A DNA stretch of 6,014 bases. Source: CAYJPV01 sp964547975. Its GTDB lineage: Bacteria; Acidobacteriota; Vicinamibacteria; Vicinamibacterales; JAKQTR01. Below are positions 1-5,783 of the stretch, piece by piece. Made by a program: the position numbers and the translations under genes. The notes beneath the pieces were generated by a model, which did no database searches, was not told the origin of the DNA, and was given only the letters and a program-made list of their open reading frames with translations. The stretch is from NCBI GenBank assembly GCA_964547975.1, contig CAZJRM010000278.1, positions 1-6,014 of the forward strand, in the 5' to 3' direction. Positions within the stretch are counted from its first letter, which is position 1, and each line of letters begins with the position of its first letter.

Positions 1-1
1 G

Positions 2-1078
2 CTGCTGCTCGTGACGACCAGCGTCTGGACGGTCACACGCGCGGTCGGGCCCGAACCGCCTGCGAACGCGGCCCGATGGGCCGGGCTGTCGGTGGCGAGC
101 GCGTGTATGACGCGCTACGAAGCCTGGCCCGTGTCAGCGGCGCTGCTGACGCTGGCGGTCATCGCGCCCTGGTACCAGGGCACGCCGTTCCGGGACGCGT
201 GGGCTCGTGTGAGGGCGATAGCCATCTACCCCGCGTGGGCCATCGCGGCCTTCCTGGTCCTGTCGCGGGCCTCCACTGGGGTGTGGTTCACGACGTCGGG
301 CTTCTTCGTGCCGGAGAACATCGCAACCGGCCGCCCGCTGAAGGCGCTGCTCTCGGCGTGGTGGGGGGCCCACGAGTTGACGAGTTACGCGCTGGCATCC
401 CTGGGGCTGGCGGGACTGCTCCTGGCGGTCGCCACGGGGCTGTCGAACCGGCGGCGCAGCCTGGTCGTGCTGCCGCTGGCGCTGGCGGCCGCTGCGGCAT
501 TGCCGGCCTACGCGTTCTACTCGGGCCATCCCTTCCGCATCCGCTACATGGTGCCGCTCGTGCCCGTCGTGGGGCTGGGGATCGGCATGCTCGTCGGGCT
601 CAGCCGCGGCCGCTGGCGAATCCTGGTCGCGATTGCCGCCTGGGCGGCCATCATCCTGGGGCCACGGCCCTTGTCCACCACGGCGCCGATGGTGCTGGAA
701 GCCCAATGGGACGTGCCCAACCGGCACGCGCGCGCGGCGGTTTCCGCGTACCTGCGGGAGCGTTGGGATGGCGAGATGGTCCTGGCGAGCATGGGATCGC
801 TCGCGCACTTCATGCAGGAGTTGTCGGCGATCGGTTTCGAAATCCGCGACTTCGTGCACGAGGGCAACGGGTTCATCTGGGATGCGGCGGTCGAGCGTCC
901 CGGCGATCACGTGAGGTGGGTGCTGACTGAAGAGCAGTCGGAAGGCGGGGACGTGATCGCGCAACGCGCACGTTCACGCCCCCGGTATCTCGATGGATTC
1001 GAACGCGTGGCGGAAGGCGGCGGCGTCGCACTCTACCACCGCCCCGGACCGGCCTCAGAACCGCAGCTTGATCGTTGA
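2..1078 (+). CDS. GT39/ArnT-like membrane glycosyltransferase, C-terminal part (5' truncated by window edge)
   Basis: The frame is open to the left edge (it reads LLL before the GTG at 11), so the true start lies outside and the GTG at 11 is probably internal. The visible part is polytopic. Counting from that GTG as residue 1, hydrophobic spans fall near 41-56, 68-85, 124-142, 150-170, 178-198 and 202-218, followed by a soluble C-terminal region of about 135 residues. Two segments recall the GT39/ArnT/PMT superfamily: MTRYEAWP at 33-40, like the conserved 'tRyE' loop, and HPFRIRYMVPLVP at 173-185, like the 'RY-hydrophobic-P' motif. Family members use lipid-linked sugars to modify lipid A, lipids or proteins at the outer face of the inner membrane. 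The acidic catalytic residues of the first loop would be upstream and cannot be checked. The substrate is unknown. The gene converges on the outer-membrane protein gene and overlaps its 3' end by 24 bp. Family is moderately sure; a related dolichyl-phosphate-type transferase is possible. Confidence 0.72.
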   Translation: MLLVTTSVWTVTRAVGPEPPANAARWAGLSVASACMTRYEAWPVSAALLTLAVIAPWYQGTPFRDAWARVRAIAIYPAWAIAAFLVLSRASTGVWFTTSGFFVPENIATGRPLKALLSAWWGAHELTSYALASLGLAGLLLAVATGLSNRRRSLVVLPLALAAAAALPAYAFYSGHPFRIRYMVPLVPVVGLGIGMLVGLSRGRWRILVAIAAWAAIILGPRPLSTTAPMVLEAQWDVPNRHARAAVSAYLRERWDGEMVLASMGSLAHFMQELSAIGFEIRDFVHEGNGFIWDAAVERPGDHVRWVLTEEQSEGGDVIAQRARSRPRYLDGFERVAEGGGVALYHRPGPASEPQLDR

Positions 1079-1744
1079 GAGGATCGACCAGCCGCCGACG
1101 TCGATCTTGTCGCTGAGGAAGTCTTCGTTGAGGTCGCCCTCGGCCCAGCTGTACCGGAACTCCACGCCGAAGTCGCCGGAGTTGGACACCCGAGCCCTGG
1201 CGCCGAAGACGCCCACCGGTCCGAACGCCGTCCCCTTTCCGACATACACCGCGCGGTAGATGGAGTCGTCAGTGCCGTCGACGAACTCTCCCGTCTCCGA
1301 GTACCGCCAGAAGTTCGCGGCCCCTCCAACGCCAACGTACGGCTGGAAGACTCGCCGATGCCCCATCGGGAACATGCGCAGGATGCCGGTGACCGGCAGC
1401 ACACGCAACTTCAGGTCCTGGTAGATCTCGTCGCCGTTGCTGTGCACCTGGTCCGCGTACACGGCCGGGACCGTGCGCTGGTAACCGCCCGCGCCGAACG
1501 ACACCTCGAAGAACTTCCCGAGTTCGGTCGTCAGGGCCGCTTCGCCCTGGAAGCCCTTGAAGTCGTCGAAGTCGAACCACAGGTAGGCACGATTGACGAC
1601 GAGCACGTCGCGCTCCACGCGCGCGTCTTCACCCCATGGCGAGAACATGCCGAGATTGACATCGAACGACTGCTGCGCGGACGCGGGCACCGCGGCGATG
1701 ACGAGTGCGAGAACAAGACCGGCGACGAGAAATCGATGCTTCAT
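1055..1744 (-). CDS. Outer-membrane beta-barrel protein with signal peptide
   Basis: This is a 229-residue secreted protein. Residues 1-23 form a classic Sec signal peptide: KHR at 2-4, a hydrophobic core LVAGLVLALVIAAV, and a cleavage motif ASA before QQ. The mature part alternates hydrophobic and polar residues, is rich in Gly, Tyr, Phe and Trp (for example PYVGVGGAANFWRY and VEFRYSW), and ends in STIKLRF. A terminal Phe after an alternating strand is the usual BAM-recognised signature of outer-membrane barrels. The size suits an 8-stranded OmpA/OmpW-like barrel, but I cannot name a family. The start at 1744 was chosen over an in-frame ATG 15 codons upstream because the signal peptide begins here and GGGGAG lies 7 nt upstream. 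The gene lies 120 nt after the SuhB-family gene on the same strand, and its end overlaps the convergent glycosyltransferase. Specific role (porin, structural, adhesion) is unknown. Confidence 0.8.
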   Translation of the reverse strand: MKHRFLVAGLVLALVIAAVPASAQQSFDVNLGMFSPWGEDARVERDVLVVNRAYLWFDFDDFKGFQGEAALTTELGKFFEVSFGAGGYQRTVPAVYADQVHSNGDEIYQDLKLRVLPVTGILRMFPMGHRRVFQPYVGVGGAANFWRYSETGEFVDGTDDSIYRAVYVGKGTAFGPVGVFGARARVSNSGDFGVEFRYSWAEGDLNEDFLSDKIDVGGWSILSTIKLRF

Positions 1745-1751
1745 GGGCTCA

Positions 1752-1757
1752 CTCCCC
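1752..1757 (-). promoter_or_regulatory. Ribosome binding site of the beta-barrel gene
   Basis: GGGGAG on the minus strand sits 7 nt before the ATG at 1744. It supports that start over the in-frame upstream ATG at 1789, whose extra 15 residues would precede and spoil the signal peptide. Confidence 0.6.
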
Positions 1758-1807
1758 GGGAACTCTGTCCCTGTCGCCGGTAATTGCACAAGCCTTGCCA
1801 GTCGGAA

Positions 1808-1840
1808 ACCCGCCGGATTCCCGAAGGAAATCGGGTGGGT
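1808..1840 (-). other. Imperfect stem-loop between the SuhB-family and beta-barrel genes
   Basis: Read on the minus strand, ACCC-AC-CCGATTTCC, loop TTC, then GGGAATCCGG-C-GGGT pairs into a 9-bp stem with one bulged C and one T-G wobble. A 4-bp outer stem is separated from it by a small internal loop. It begins about 25 nt after the SuhB-family stop. No T-tract follows, so a standard intrinsic terminator is not supported. It could be an attenuating or 3'-protective hairpin, or structure in the leader of the beta-barrel mRNA. The rest of the 120-nt gap shows no clear -35/-10 pair. Confidence 0.35.
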
Positions 1841-1864
1841 CGAGTCCGATGTCCTGAATAGATG

Positions 1865-2689
1865 TCACCGCTGGCTTCGCTTGGAGCGGACGTCGGCAAT
1901 GATCTGGAGCATCTCGGCGTGGATCGGACCGTTCGTCGCGAGTACGTGGCCGCCGCGCACGTCGAAGGCGCCTCCGTCCATACCGGTCACGGTGCCGCCC
2001 GCCTCTTCCACCATCAGGCTGGCACCGGCAATGTCCCACGGCTTGAGGCGCTGTTCCCAGAATCCTTCGAAGCGGCCGGCCGCCACGTAACAGAGGTCGA
2101 GCGCTGCCGAGCCGAGGCGGCGAACCGCCCTGGCGCGTCCGATGAACGCGCCAAACATCTCGAGGATCTCGCCGGGGTCGGTCTGGATGTCGTAGGGGAA
2201 CCCGGTCACGAGCAGGGAGTCGAGCACCGACGCCTGCGGGGACACACGCATCCGCGTGCCGTTCAGATACGCACCCTGGCCGCGTTCCGCCGTGAAGAGT
2301 TCCTTGCGCGACGCGTCGTAGACGGCGCCGACGGCCACGCGGCCCTCGATCTCGAGCGCGAGAGCCGAACAGAAGATCGGCAGCCCGTGCGCGTAGTTCG
2401 TCGTGCCGTCGAGGGGATCGAAGATCCAGCAGTGGCCGCCGCCTTCGGCTCTCGACCCGTCGCTCCCCTGCGTGGCGCCCAGTTCTTCCGCGAGAATCGC
2501 GTGCCCTGGAAACCGCTGGCCGATCACCTCGCGGCACATCTGCTCGCACGCGAGGTCGATCTCGGTCACGAGATCGATCGTCCCCTTCTTCCGCACGTGA
2601 ACGTCACGCGACAGACCTTTCAGCTGGATCTCGCCGGCGCGCAAGACGATGTCGATGGCGGTGGCCAGATAACGCGGATCGATGGACAT
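1865..2689 (-). CDS. suhB: Inositol monophosphatase (SuhB) family protein
   Basis: This 274-residue protein belongs to the Mg2+-dependent, Li+-sensitive sugar-phosphatase fold. The signature elements are in order: KGTIDLVTEID at 35-45; the metal ligand pair E68-E69; motif A WIFDPLDGTTNYAHG at 88-102, with D91 and D94 as ligands and the carbonyl of L93; and motif B WDIAGASLMVEEAGG at 218-232, with D219 as third Asp ligand. All catalytic residues are present and the length is normal (about 260-280). Family members hydrolyse myo-inositol-1-phosphate or related sugar phosphates in the cytoplasm. E. coli SuhB also acts in rRNA transcription antitermination, so substrate and role cannot be fixed from sequence; histidinol-phosphatase-type or 3'-phosphoadenosine phosphatase (CysQ-type) activity are alternatives. 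The ATG at 2689 is 6 nt after the stop of the upstream kinase gene, and its GAAGG Shine-Dalgarno overlaps that stop, so the two are probably co-translated. Confidence 0.9.
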   Translation of the reverse strand: MSIDPRYLATAIDIVLRAGEIQLKGLSRDVHVRKKGTIDLVTEIDLACEQMCREVIGQRFPGHAILAEELGATQGSDGSRAEGGGHCWIFDPLDGTTNYAHGLPIFCSALALEIEGRVAVGAVYDASRKELFTAERGQGAYLNGTRMRVSPQASVLDSLLVTGFPYDIQTDPGEILEMFGAFIGRARAVRRLGSAALDLCYVAAGRFEGFWEQRLKPWDIAGASLMVEEAGGTVTGMDGGAFDVRGGHVLATNGPIHAEMLQIIADVRSKRSQR

Positions 2690-2695
2690 GAGCCT

Positions 2696-3148
2696 TCAGG
2701 CCTGGTCGGCAGGCAGCTTCTTCAGGAGCCGCACTTCCATCCCGCCTTCCGGATGCCGCGCAATCCGGACGTCGTCCATGAAGCTCCGCATGAAGAAGAT
2801 GCCCCGGCCGCTCGATTTCAGGAGGTTCTCGGGCGCGAGCGGATCGGGCAGTTCTTCGGGATCGAAGCCCTCGCCTTCGTCGCGCACGGTGATGAGCAGT
2901 TCGCTGGGGGTCTCCGCGGGAGACATGATGAACTCGACGCGGACCTGTTTCGCGGGGTCGTGACGGTTCCCGTGTTTGATCGCGTTGATGACGCACTCGC
3001 GGATGGCCACTTCCATCCACACCATCGCGTCTTCACCGAAATGCAGGAGCTTGCCGACGTGATCCGCCACCACCTGGACGAGATCGAGCATCTCGAAGGC
3101 GCTGCTGAATTGCAACCTGATGGCGGAACCGTTGGGCTGGGTATCCAT
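2696..3148 (-). CDS. RsbW/SpoIIAB-type ATP-binding protein (anti-sigma-factor-like serine kinase)
   Basis: This 150-residue protein is a single GHKL/HATPase_c_2 domain, the usual length for RsbW/SpoIIAB. The N box is at 48-61 (AIRECVINAIKHGN), with E51 at the catalytic-base position and N55 at the Mg2+-ligand position. The G1 box is VRDEGEGFDP at 88-97, and the G2/lid region is SGRGIFFMRSFMD at 113-125. Nothing essential is missing. Known relatives bind a sigma factor and phosphorylate an STAS-domain antagonist (RsbV/SpoIIAA) on Ser; others act in broader partner-switching pathways. No antagonist, PP2C phosphatase or sigma gene lies in the window, so the partner is unknown. The ATG at 3148 is preferred because AGGGGA is 5 nt upstream. 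The adjacent in-frame GTG at 3151 would leave only 2 nt. It is first in a unit with the SuhB-family gene and divergent from aroA. Confidence 0.86.
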   Translation of the reverse strand: MDTQPNGSAIRLQFSSAFEMLDLVQVVADHVGKLLHFGEDAMVWMEVAIRECVINAIKHGNRHDPAKQVRVEFIMSPAETPSELLITVRDEGEGFDPEELPDPLAPENLLKSSGRGIFFMRSFMDDVRIARHPEGGMEVRLLKKLPADQA

Positions 3149-3153
3149 CACGT

Positions 3154-3159
3154 TCCCCT
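3154..3159 (-). promoter_or_regulatory. Ribosome binding site of the RsbW-like gene
   Basis: AGGGGA on the minus strand ends 5 nt before the ATG at 3148 but only 2 nt before the in-frame GTG at 3151. This favours the ATG as the start. Confidence 0.55.
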
Positions 3160-3217
3160 AACATAGCCCAAGTCCGGGCGTTTCGCGACCCGCTTTGTCC
3201 GGAAGGCCCGCAGCCGG

Positions 3218-3226
3218 TGCTATAGT
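3218..3226 (+). promoter_or_regulatory. Predicted extended -10 promoter element of the aro operon
   Basis: TGC-TATAGT matches the extended -10 consensus TGnTATAAT with one mismatch and stands out in G+C-rich surroundings. A TTGTCC at 3195-3200 is the nearest -35 resemblance, but a 20-bp spacer is too long for it to be convincing; extended -10 promoters often tolerate a poor -35. Transcription would start about 3232-3235, on or next to the GTG at 3233. The GGGAGG at 3228-3233 would then lie upstream of the mRNA rather than serve as a Shine-Dalgarno. Confidence 0.5.
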
Positions 3227-3232
3227 CGGGAG

Positions 3233-4528
3233 GTGCCATCGCCAGCAGCCATGACCATCGCTCCGGCCCGGTCGTTGTCCGGGCGCGTGACCGTTCCCGG
3301 CGACAAGTCGATCTCGCATCGGGCCCTCCTGCTGTCGGCCCTGGCCGACGGAACATCGCACCTCTCGAACCTCGGACCCGGCGACGACTGCCGATCCACC
3401 CGGGGCTGCCTGGCGCGCCTCGGTGTACGCATTGACGACGAGGGGACGGTCCCGGGTTCCCTGCGAATCGAAGGACGAGGCATTGGAGGGCTGAAATCGC
3501 CCGAATCCGGGCTCGACGCCGGCAATTCGGGGACAACCACGAGACTGCTCCTCGGGATTCTGGCCGGGCACCCCTGGGAAGTTCGGGTCAGCGGGGACGC
3601 GTCCCTCAGCCGGCGGCCGATGCGACGCGTCATCGAACCGCTCACCCGGATGGGCGCGACGCTGACGTCGACCGACGGCTGCCTGCCGTTGGCGATCCAC
3701 GGCGGCCGCCTGCAGGCCATCGACCACACGACGCCGGTCGCGAGCGCCCAGGTGAAGAGTTGCGTGATGCTGGCGGGGCTGCACGCCGAGGGCACGACCA
3801 TCGTGCGCGAACCCGCGCCGACGCGCGACCACACGGAACGGGCGCTGAGGCAGTATGGCGCCGACGTGGTCGTGGACGCTGACGGCGCGGTCCACGTCGC
3901 CGGCGGCCAGCGGCTGCGCCCGGTAACGCTGCGAGTCCCCGGCGATCCCTCTTCCGCGGCCTTCTGGGCTGCGGCGGCCACGGCCATGCCCGGCGCGGAT
4001 GTCACCATCGACGGTGTCAGCCTGAATCCGACGCGGCTGGGCTTCCTGGACGCGCTGCGGCGCGCCGGGGCGGACATCACGCTCACGCCCGACGGCGATG
4101 CGCCCGAGCCCGTGGGAAGCATGCGGGTCCGCCACAACGGTCTGCGGCCGATTGTCATCACGCCCGACGAAGTGCCGGGCCTCATCGACGAACTCCCCGT
4201 GCTCGCCGCGATGGCCACCTTCGGCGGCGCCATCAGCGTGTCGGGCGCGCAGGAATTGCGTGTCAAGGAAAGTGACCGCATCACCGAACTCGTGCGCGGG
4301 CTGCGCGCGCTCGGTGCCACAGCCGACGAGCGGCCCGACGGGTTCGTGGTGGACGGCACCCGCCCGCTCACGGGCGGCACGGCCGACGCCGCCGACGATC
4401 ATCGTCTGGCCATGGCGTTCTCGATAGCCGCGCTCGGCGCGCAGGCGCCGTCGCAGATTCTCGGCGCCGAGGTCGTCTCGGTGTCCTACCCGCGTTTCTT
4501 CGCGGATCTCGAAGGGCTGCGCGCGTGA
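3233..4528 (+). CDS. aroA: 3-phosphoshikimate 1-carboxyvinyltransferase (EPSP synthase)
   Basis: This enzyme joins phosphoenolpyruvate to shikimate-3-phosphate, the sixth step of the shikimate pathway, in the cytoplasm. Numbered from the GTG (431 residues): PGDKSISHR at 22-30 (K25, S26, R30 bind substrates), DAGNSGTTTRLL at 95-106, RRPMRR at 127-132, SAQVKS at 171-176, PTRDHTER at 196-203, DEVPGLIDELP at 312-322 with D319 at the catalytic-Asp position, RVKESDR at 343-349, and DDHRLAMA at 388-395. SAQVKS, PTRDHTE and NSGTT resemble class II (Bacillus/CP4-like) rather than class I (E. coli-like) enzymes. The start is uncertain. GTG 3233 follows the -10 element by 6 nt, a leaderless arrangement. 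ATG 3251 (425 residues) gives a family-like N-terminus but has no Shine-Dalgarno. The stop overlaps the aroK start by 4 nt (GTGA). Identity is very sure. Confidence 0.97.
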   Translation: MPSPAAMTIAPARSLSGRVTVPGDKSISHRALLLSALADGTSHLSNLGPGDDCRSTRGCLARLGVRIDDEGTVPGSLRIEGRGIGGLKSPESGLDAGNSGTTTRLLLGILAGHPWEVRVSGDASLSRRPMRRVIEPLTRMGATLTSTDGCLPLAIHGGRLQAIDHTTPVASAQVKSCVMLAGLHAEGTTIVREPAPTRDHTERALRQYGADVVVDADGAVHVAGGQRLRPVTLRVPGDPSSAAFWAAAATAMPGADVTIDGVSLNPTRLGFLDALRRAGADITLTPDGDAPEPVGSMRVRHNGLRPIVITPDEVPGLIDELPVLAAMATFGGAISVSGAQELRVKESDRITELVRGLRALGATADERPDGFVVDGTRPLTGGTADAADDHRLAMAFSIAALGAQAPSQILGAEVVSVSYPRFFADLEGLRA

Positions 4529-5025
4529 AGGCGGACAAGATCTACCTGGTCGGCTTCATGGCCGCGGGCAAGTCCACGGTGGCCCAGGACCTGGGGCGTC
4601 GCCTGGATTGGCGTGTCGAAGATATCGATGCGCGGATCGAGGCGAAGGAGCGCCGGAGCATCGCGGACATCTTCGCGGCCAGCGGCGAGGCGTACTTCCG
4701 TGCGCTCGAACGCGCCGCCGTCGCCGAACTCATCCCGTTGCGCCACACCGTCGTGGCGACGGGAGGCGGCACGTTTCTCGATCCCGAGAGCCGGGCGCTC
4801 ATCAAGAGCGACGGCGCGGTCTTCTGGCTCGACGTCCCGCTCATCGAACTCATCGACCGCATGCCGCGCGACGGCAGCCGGCCGCTGGCCGGATCAATCG
4901 CGCAACTCGAACATTTGTACCTCCTGCGCCGCGCGGCGTACGAGGAAGCGCACGTGCGCCTCGACGCGTCGCACCAGGCGCCGGGCGCGCTTGTCGACGC
5001 GATCACCGCGTGGCTGGAGGCCTAG
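4525..5025 (+). CDS. aroK: Shikimate kinase
   Basis: This enzyme phosphorylates the 3-hydroxyl of shikimate with ATP, supplying the substrate of the AroA encoded just upstream. The 166-residue length is typical. Visible elements are the Walker A loop GFMAAGKST at 10-18 (K16, S17), the shikimate/Mg-binding EDIDARIE at 32-39 (D33, D35), YFRALE at 57-62 with R59, the Walker-B-like ATGGG at 78-82, the lid SRPLAG at 118-123 with R119, and LRRAAY at 134-139 with R136 for shikimate binding. These correspond well to the known catalytic set of M. tuberculosis shikimate kinase. The GTG start is in the GTGA overlap with the aroA stop, and GAAGGG lies 8 nt upstream, so translation is probably coupled. 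AroK versus AroL cannot be told from sequence alone; aroK is used as the default. Other NMP-kinase-fold enzymes such as gluconate kinase are unlikely given the shikimate residues. Confidence 0.95.
   Translation: MKADKIYLVGFMAAGKSTVAQDLGRRLDWRVEDIDARIEAKERRSIADIFAASGEAYFRALERAAVAELIPLRHTVVATGGGTFLDPESRALIKSDGAVFWLDVPLIELIDRMPRDGSRPLAGSIAQLEHLYLLRRAAYEEAHVRLDASHQAPGALVDAITAWLEA
5016..5020 (+). promoter_or_regulatory. Ribosome binding site of the phosphoesterase gene, inside the aroK 3' end
   Basis: GGAGG within the last codons of aroK lies 9 nt before the GTG at 5030. It supports initiation there and rejects the longer open frame running back to about 4613, whose N-terminal part is an out-of-frame reading of aroK. 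Confidence 0.6.
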
Positions 5026-5029
5026 ACCT

Positions 5030-5767
5030 GTGCGCTACCTTGTGCTCGCCGACATCCACGCGAACATCGACGCACTGGAGGCGGTGTTGCGTGAAGCCGC
5101 GGCCACGAGTTTCGACCACGTCCTGATCCTGGGCGATCTGGTCGGGTACGGCGCTGAGCCGAACGCCGTGGTCACTCGCGTTCGCGGCCTGGGGCCGCTC
5201 ACTGCCGTACGCGGCAATCACGACAAGGTGGCCGCGGGCGTGGCGGATACGCAGGACTTCAACCCCATGGCGAAAGAGGCGGCGCAGTGGACCATGAGGG
5301 CCGTCGACGCCGACAACCGGGCGTTCCTGGCGTCGCTGCCGGTCGGTCCCATTGCGGTCGACGATCTGATCGAGATCTGTCACGGCGCCCCGTTCGACGA
5401 AGATGCGTACGTCGTCGACAGCCTGGACGCGCTGAAGTCGATCACGGACGCCACGCGGCCGGTGTGCGTGTACGGACACACCCACCTGCCGATGGCGATG
5501 GCGCTGGTCGGTCGGGATTTCCAGTATCTGGATGCGGAGGCGGGAACGTCACTGCGGCTGGAACCCGGCGCGCACTACATGATCAACGCGGGTTCGGTGG
5601 GTCAGCCCCGCGACGGGGATCCGCGGGCGGCATGGGCCGTGATCGACACGGCGACACGGCGCGTGGAATTCCACCGGACGTCCTACGACGTCTCGGCGGC
5701 CCAGGAACGAATCCGGCTCGCGGGCCTGCCGGAGAGCCTCGCCAGGAGACTGGCGGCCGGCCGCTGA
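5030..5767 (+). CDS. Calcineurin-like metallophosphoesterase (YfcE/MJ0936-type)
   Basis: This 245-residue protein has the complete two-metal phosphoesterase motif set: DIHAN at 8-12 (D8, H10), GDLVGYG at 35-41 (D36), GNHD at 62-65 (N63, H64), CHGAP at 117-121 (H118), and GHTHLP at 149-154 (H150, H152). It also has the NAGSVGQPRDGDPRA segment at 186-200 that is typical of small predicted phosphodiesterases in COG0639 and related groups. It starts at MRYLVLADIHAN, exactly where this family begins, with no signal peptide, so it is cytoplasmic. Relatives hydrolyse phosphodiesters such as bis-pNPP, and some act on cyclic or dinucleotides, but the natural substrate is usually unknown. The GTG start is 4 nt after the aroK stop, so it is almost certainly co-transcribed with aroA-aroK. 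No shikimate-pathway step needs such an enzyme. It ends 16 nt before the convergent small membrane-protein gene. Confidence 0.9.
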   Translation: MRYLVLADIHANIDALEAVLREAAATSFDHVLILGDLVGYGAEPNAVVTRVRGLGPLTAVRGNHDKVAAGVADTQDFNPMAKEAAQWTMRAVDADNRAFLASLPVGPIAVDDLIEICHGAPFDEDAYVVDSLDALKSITDATRPVCVYGHTHLPMAMALVGRDFQYLDAEAGTSLRLEPGAHYMINAGSVGQPRDGDPRAAWAVIDTATRRVEFHRTSYDVSAAQERIRLAGLPESLARRLAAGR

Positions 5768-5783
5768 CTCGTGGCGCAGGGCT

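Noticed and set aside
134..964. 276-residue minus-strand frame opposite the glycosyltransferase
   Set aside because: Gln/Arg/Pro-rich composition and no motif; the plus-strand frame has clear membrane spans and family-like segments.
3160..3165. TATGTT on the minus strand as a -10 for the RsbW-like gene
   Set aside because: Transcription would begin about 5 nt before the ATG and exclude the well-placed AGGGGA ribosome binding site, and no -35 is seen at 17 bp.
1862..3166. 434-residue open frame on the plus strand antisense to suhB and the RsbW-like gene
   Set aside because: It lies wholly opposite two genes with complete catalytic motifs. Long antisense frames are expected in G+C-rich coding DNA, and its composition (rich in His, Arg, Glu, Ala) shows no domain.
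3158..4402. 414-residue (and a second 386-residue) open frame on the minus strand across aroA
   Set aside because: Antisense shadows of aroA; Arg/Gly/Pro/Ser-rich with no recognisable motif.
5753..5764. 12-bp perfect palindrome GCGGCCGGCCGC at the end of the phosphoesterase gene
   Set aside because: It has no loop or T-tract, lies in codons for Ala/Gly/Arg, and is easily produced by chance in such G+C-rich DNA.
4613..5767. 384-residue frame that would fuse an Arg/Ser-rich N-terminus to the phosphoesterase
   Set aside because: The first ~139 codons are an out-of-frame reading of aroK. The family start MRYLVLADIHAN with GGAGG 9 nt upstream lies at 5030.
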